The notes under the pieces are model-generated. The model worked only from the letters and a program-made list of their open reading frames with translations, was not told the origin of the DNA and did not search any database. Below, in pieces: positions 61,369 to 64,000 of a stretch of DNA of 64,000 nucleotides. This DNA comes from Halopelagius inordinatus. GTDB taxonomy: Archaea > Halobacteriota > Halobacteria > Halobacteriales > Haloferacaceae. How positions within the stretch are numbered: position 1 is the stretch's first letter; each line of letters begins with the position of its first letter. The position numbers were made by a program, and so were the translations under genes. Location: positions 682,001 through 746,000 of the forward strand of contig NZ_FOOQ01000001.1 in assembly GCF_900113245.1 (NCBI RefSeq), in the 5' to 3' direction.

Positions 61369-62286
61369 ATGGCAACACTGGAAATCAAGAACCTCCACGC
61401 GCGAGTCGCGGAGGAGGACGGTGAGCAGATCCTTCGTGGCGTCGACTTGGAAGTCAAATCGGGCGAGATTCACGCTCTCATGGGCCCCAACGGGTCCGGG
61501 AAGTCGACCACCGCGAAGATCATCGCGGGACACCCCGCCTACGAGGTGACGGAGGGTGAGATTCTTCTCCATCTGAGCGAAGACGAGTTCGGCGACGACT
61601 TCGACATCCCCGAGGACAAACAGACGTGGAGTCTCCTCGAACTGGAACCGAACGAGCGCGCGGCGCTCGGTATCTTCCTCGGCTTCCAGTACCCCGCCGA
61701 AATCGAGGGCGTCACGATGACGAACTTCCTCCGAACGGCCCTCAACGCGAAGATAGAGGAGCGCGAAGAACTGTTCGAAGACGACGAGGAAGCCGAGACC
61801 GACGACGACGAAGAAGAGTCCGGCTACGAGACGTCGCCGATGGAAGGCCCCGCGGACGAGGGCGACGTCGGCGTCGCCGAGTTCCAGCAGATCCTCAAAG
61901 AGAAGATGGAACTGCTCGACATGGACGAGAAGTTCATGCAGCGGTACCTCAACGCCGGTTTCTCCGGCGGCGAGAAAAAGCAGAACGAAGTGCTTCAGGC
62001 CGCCATCCTCGAACCGTCGCTCGCGGTTCTCGACGAGATCGACTCCGGTCTCGACATCGACCGCCTGCAGGACGTCTCGAAGGGAATCAACGCCCTCCGC
62101 GACGAGCAGGGGACCGGCATCCTTCAGATCACCCACTATCAGCGTATCCTCGACTACGTCGAACCCGACCACGTCCACATCATGCTGGACGGCGAAATCG
62201 CGAAATCCGGCGGTGCTGACCTCGCAGAGCAGCTCGAAGACGAGGGGTACGACTGGGTCCGCGAAGAAGTGTACGGGACAGCCTGA
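61369..62286 (+). CDS. sufC: Fe-S cluster assembly ATPase SufC
   Basis: This 305-residue ABC ATPase powers the SufBCD scaffold that builds iron-sulfur clusters. Walker A is MGPNGSGKSTTAKII (about residue 41), the Q-loop FLGFQYP lies at about 103, the signature FSGGEKKQNEVLQAA at about 204 and Walker B VLDEIDSGLDID at about 224, followed by the His switch ITHYQR. An acidic haloarchaeal insert (about 135-165) adds to the usual 250 residues. It is the first gene of a sufCBD operon; SufB follows 31 nt downstream. Confidence 0.97.
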   Translation: MATLEIKNLHARVAEEDGEQILRGVDLEVKSGEIHALMGPNGSGKSTTAKIIAGHPAYEVTEGEILLHLSEDEFGDDFDIPEDKQTWSLLELEPNERAALGIFLGFQYPAEIEGVTMTNFLRTALNAKIEEREELFEDDEEAETDDDEEESGYETSPMEGPADEGDVGVAEFQQILKEKMELLDMDEKFMQRYLNAGFSGGEKKQNEVLQAAILEPSLAVLDEIDSGLDIDRLQDVSKGINALRDEQGTGILQITHYQRILDYVEPDHVHIMLDGEIAKSGGADLAEQLEDEGYDWVREEVYGTA

Positions 62287-62317
62287 TAAGGCCAGCCACC
62301 AAGGTACTACTAAGAAA

Positions 62318-63748
62318 ATGAGTTCCGATCAAGATCACCTCAAAGACACAGACACGGAGGCTCGATTCGAGTTCAAGAAGGAGCAGAGTTCCTCCTTCCA
62401 AGCCGAAAAGGGTCTCACGGAGGAGACCATCCGGGTCATCTCCGAGGACAAAGACGAACCCGAGTGGATGCTCCAGCGACGCCTCCGCGCGCTGAAGCAT
62501 TTCCAGGAGATGCCGATGCCGACGGACTGGCCCGGCCAGCCCGACCTCTCGGAAGTCGACGTCAACGAAATAATCCCGTATATCCGGCCGGACGTCGAGA
62601 CGCGCGGCAGCGTCGACGACTGGACGGAACTGCCAGACGAGATAAAGGACACCTTCGACAAACTGGGCATCCCGGAAGCCGAGAAGAACGCCCTCTCGGG
62701 CGTCGGCGCTCAGTACGAGTCCGAAGTCGTCTACCAGAACATGCAGGAGCGCTGGCAGGACAAGGGCGTCGTCTTCATGAACATGGACCAAGCGGTCCAA
62801 GAGCACGAAGACATCGTCAAGGAGTACTTCATGACGAAGTGCGTCCCCCCGAGCGACAACAAGTTCGCGGCGCTTCACGGCGCAATCTGGTCCGGCGGGT
62901 CGTTCGTCTACGTCCCGGAAGACACGACGGTCGACATGCCGGTTCAGGCGTACTTCCGCATGAACTCCGAAGGGATGGGCCAGTTCGAGCACACCCTCAT
63001 CGTCGCAGAAGAGGGTTCGGAGGTCCACTACATCGAAGGCTGTTCCGCGCCGAAGTACTCGGCGTTCAACCTCCACTCCGGCGGCGTCGAAGTGTTCGTC
63101 GGCGAGGACGCTCACGTCCAGTACTCGACCGTGCAGAACTGGTCGAAGAACACGTACAACCTCAACACGAAGCGCGCAATCGTCGAGAAGAACGGCCGCA
63201 TGGAGTGGATTTCGGGCTCGATGGGCTCGAAGGCAACCATGCTCTACCCCGCGACGATACTGAAGGGTCGCGGCGCGTCGGACAACCACATCACCATCGC
63301 CTTCGCTGGCGAGGGCCAAAACATCGACACCGGCGCGAAGGTGTACCACAACGCCCCCGAGACGAAGTCGACGATCGAGTCGAAGTCCATCTCGAAGGAC
63401 GGCGGCCGCACGAACTACCGCGGCCTCGTCCACATCTCGCAGGGCGCGCGCGACTCCTCGACCGCGGTCGAGTGTGACGCGCTGATGTTCGACAACGAGT
63501 CCACGTCGGACACGATGCCGTACATGGAGATAAACGAGTCCACCGTCGACGTCGCCCACGAGGCGACCGTCGGCAAAATCGGCGACGAGGACGTGTTCTA
63601 CCTCCAGTCGCGCGGACTCGACGACGACGACGCAAAGCAGATGATCGTCTCGGGCTTCATCGAGCCCATCACGGAGGAACTGCCCATCGAGTACGCGGTC
63701 GAACTCAACCGCTTGGTCGAACTGGAGATGGAGGGTAGTCTCGGATAA
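62318..63748 (+). CDS. sufB: Fe-S cluster assembly scaffold SufB
   Basis: This 476-residue scaffold has an N-terminal helical part (EETIRVISEDKDEPEWMLQRRL), a beta-helix core (about 190-430) with EGCSAPKYSAFNLHSGGVEV, SRGASDNHITIAFAGEGQ-like repeats and GGRTNYRGLVHISQGARDSS, and a helical end with LPIEYAVELNRLVELE. It assembles [4Fe-4S] clusters with SufC and SufD. The start MSSDQDHLKD at 62318 is chosen because homologues begin here; the open frame from 62213 overlaps sufC. SufD begins one base after the stop. No SufS/SufE gene is in view. Confidence 0.97.
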   Translation: MSSDQDHLKDTDTEARFEFKKEQSSSFQAEKGLTEETIRVISEDKDEPEWMLQRRLRALKHFQEMPMPTDWPGQPDLSEVDVNEIIPYIRPDVETRGSVDDWTELPDEIKDTFDKLGIPEAEKNALSGVGAQYESEVVYQNMQERWQDKGVVFMNMDQAVQEHEDIVKEYFMTKCVPPSDNKFAALHGAIWSGGSFVYVPEDTTVDMPVQAYFRMNSEGMGQFEHTLIVAEEGSEVHYIEGCSAPKYSAFNLHSGGVEVFVGEDAHVQYSTVQNWSKNTYNLNTKRAIVEKNGRMEWISGSMGSKATMLYPATILKGRGASDNHITIAFAGEGQNIDTGAKVYHNAPETKSTIESKSISKDGGRTNYRGLVHISQGARDSSTAVECDALMFDNESTSDTMPYMEINESTVDVAHEATVGKIGDEDVFYLQSRGLDDDDAKQMIVSGFIEPITEELPIEYAVELNRLVELEMEGSLG

Positions 63749-63749
63749 C

Positions 63750-64000
63750 ATGAGTGCGCAGTTACCAGCGAACCTCTCTGAGGAGACGGTACGAACGATT
63801 TCGGAGGACCGCGACGAGCCCGAGTGGCTCCTGGAGACGCGACTCGACGCACTCGAAGCGCTCGAAGAGGTCGACCTGCCGGACGTCATCCACACGCCCG
63901 GCCGCCGGTGGACGAACCTCGAAGCGCTCGACTTCGAGAGCCTCGTCGACCCGCTGAACCAGTCGGACACGACCGAACGCGTCACGGCGGAGGGCGTCGA
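63750..64000 (+). CDS. sufD: Fe-S cluster assembly protein SufD (5' part only)
   Basis: Only the first 83 codons are present. The N-terminal stretch NLSEETVRTISEDRDEPEWL is clearly related to that of SufB just upstream, as expected because SufB and SufD are paralogues. The start at 63750 lies one base after the SufB stop codon. The gene runs off the right edge. Confidence 0.92.
   Translation, partial: MSAQLPANLSEETVRTISEDRDEPEWLLETRLDALEALEEVDLPDVIHTPGRRWTNLEALDFESLVDPLNQSDTTERVTAEGV

Noticed and set aside
62180-63985. A 601-codon minus-strand frame over sufB
   Set aside because: Antisense shadow of a fully recognisable sufB gene.
1-64000. tRNA, rRNA or CRISPR loci
   Set aside because: No cloverleaf with conserved T-arm bases, no rRNA-like sequence and no regularly spaced direct repeats were recognised by eye; a covariance search could still find a missed small RNA.

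Overview
The window is a stretch of chromosome from a halophilic archaeon (class Halobacteria). The evidence is the high GC content with strongly G/C-ending codons, the acidic proteins, and TATA-like boxes about 25-30 nt upstream of many start codons (leaderless transcripts). Archaeal marker genes agree: glycerol-1-phosphate dehydrogenase, the PAN proteasomal ATPase, Mre11/Rad50, family-B DNA polymerase, Tat-exported halocyanins and MfnA. I would guess Haloferacales, but the genus cannot be read from the sequence. No rRNA, tRNA, CRISPR array, IS element or prophage was seen. Both window ends cut genes (a glycosyltransferase on the left, sufD on the right).

Layout. 0-7 kb: truncated GT2 glycosyltransferase, small winged-helix proteins, a NfeD/stomatin pair, a membrane-anchored Mrr-fold protein with a degraded nuclease motif, and a large secreted surface protein. 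7-17 kb: PEP/pyruvate node (pyruvate kinase, PEP synthase), MetRS, MfnA aspartate decarboxylase, CPBP protease, VTT-domain membrane protein. 17-25 kb: J-domain membrane protein, regulator, phosphoesterase, FAD oxidoreductase, a threonine-synthase-like protein without the PLP lysine, an MntR-like regulator overlapping a GDT1-type Mn/Ca transporter, LysE exporter, and EgsA for archaeal lipid backbones. 25-40 kb: DUF420 protein, GT4, a first halocyanin, M42/S9/M28 peptidases, a GAF/PAS sensor, the B12-binding subunit of methylmalonyl-CoA mutase with MeaB, a thiolase/DUF35 pair, and a NAD-kinase-like protein without GGDG. 40-50 kb: a quinol-oxidising cytochrome bc locus (cytochrome b split into N and C parts, a second membrane halocyanin, several small membrane proteins), interrupted by an oppositely oriented Nramp-like/TauE pair, then DUF7344-like and TrmB regulators and Nth. 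50-57 kb: PAN1, a small HTH, Mre11-Rad50. 57-64 kb: creatininase-family amidohydrolase, PolB, and sufCBD for Fe-S cluster assembly.

Most interesting observations: (1) a sharp 21-nt patch of seven A/T-ending codons in polB exactly at the YGDTDS motif, a known intein insertion position, which looks like an intein/homing scar; (2) two halocyanin genes 18 kb apart sharing 117 identical nucleotides, suggesting gene conversion; (3) several members of enzyme or transporter families whose diagnostic catalytic or metal-binding residues are replaced (ThrC-like, NadK-like, Mrr-like, Nramp-like); (4) an MntR-like regulator with its own palindrome, translationally coupled to a GDT1 transporter; (5) a dispersed hairpin repeat present twice; (6) the apparent interruption of the bc locus by a metal/anion transport cassette.
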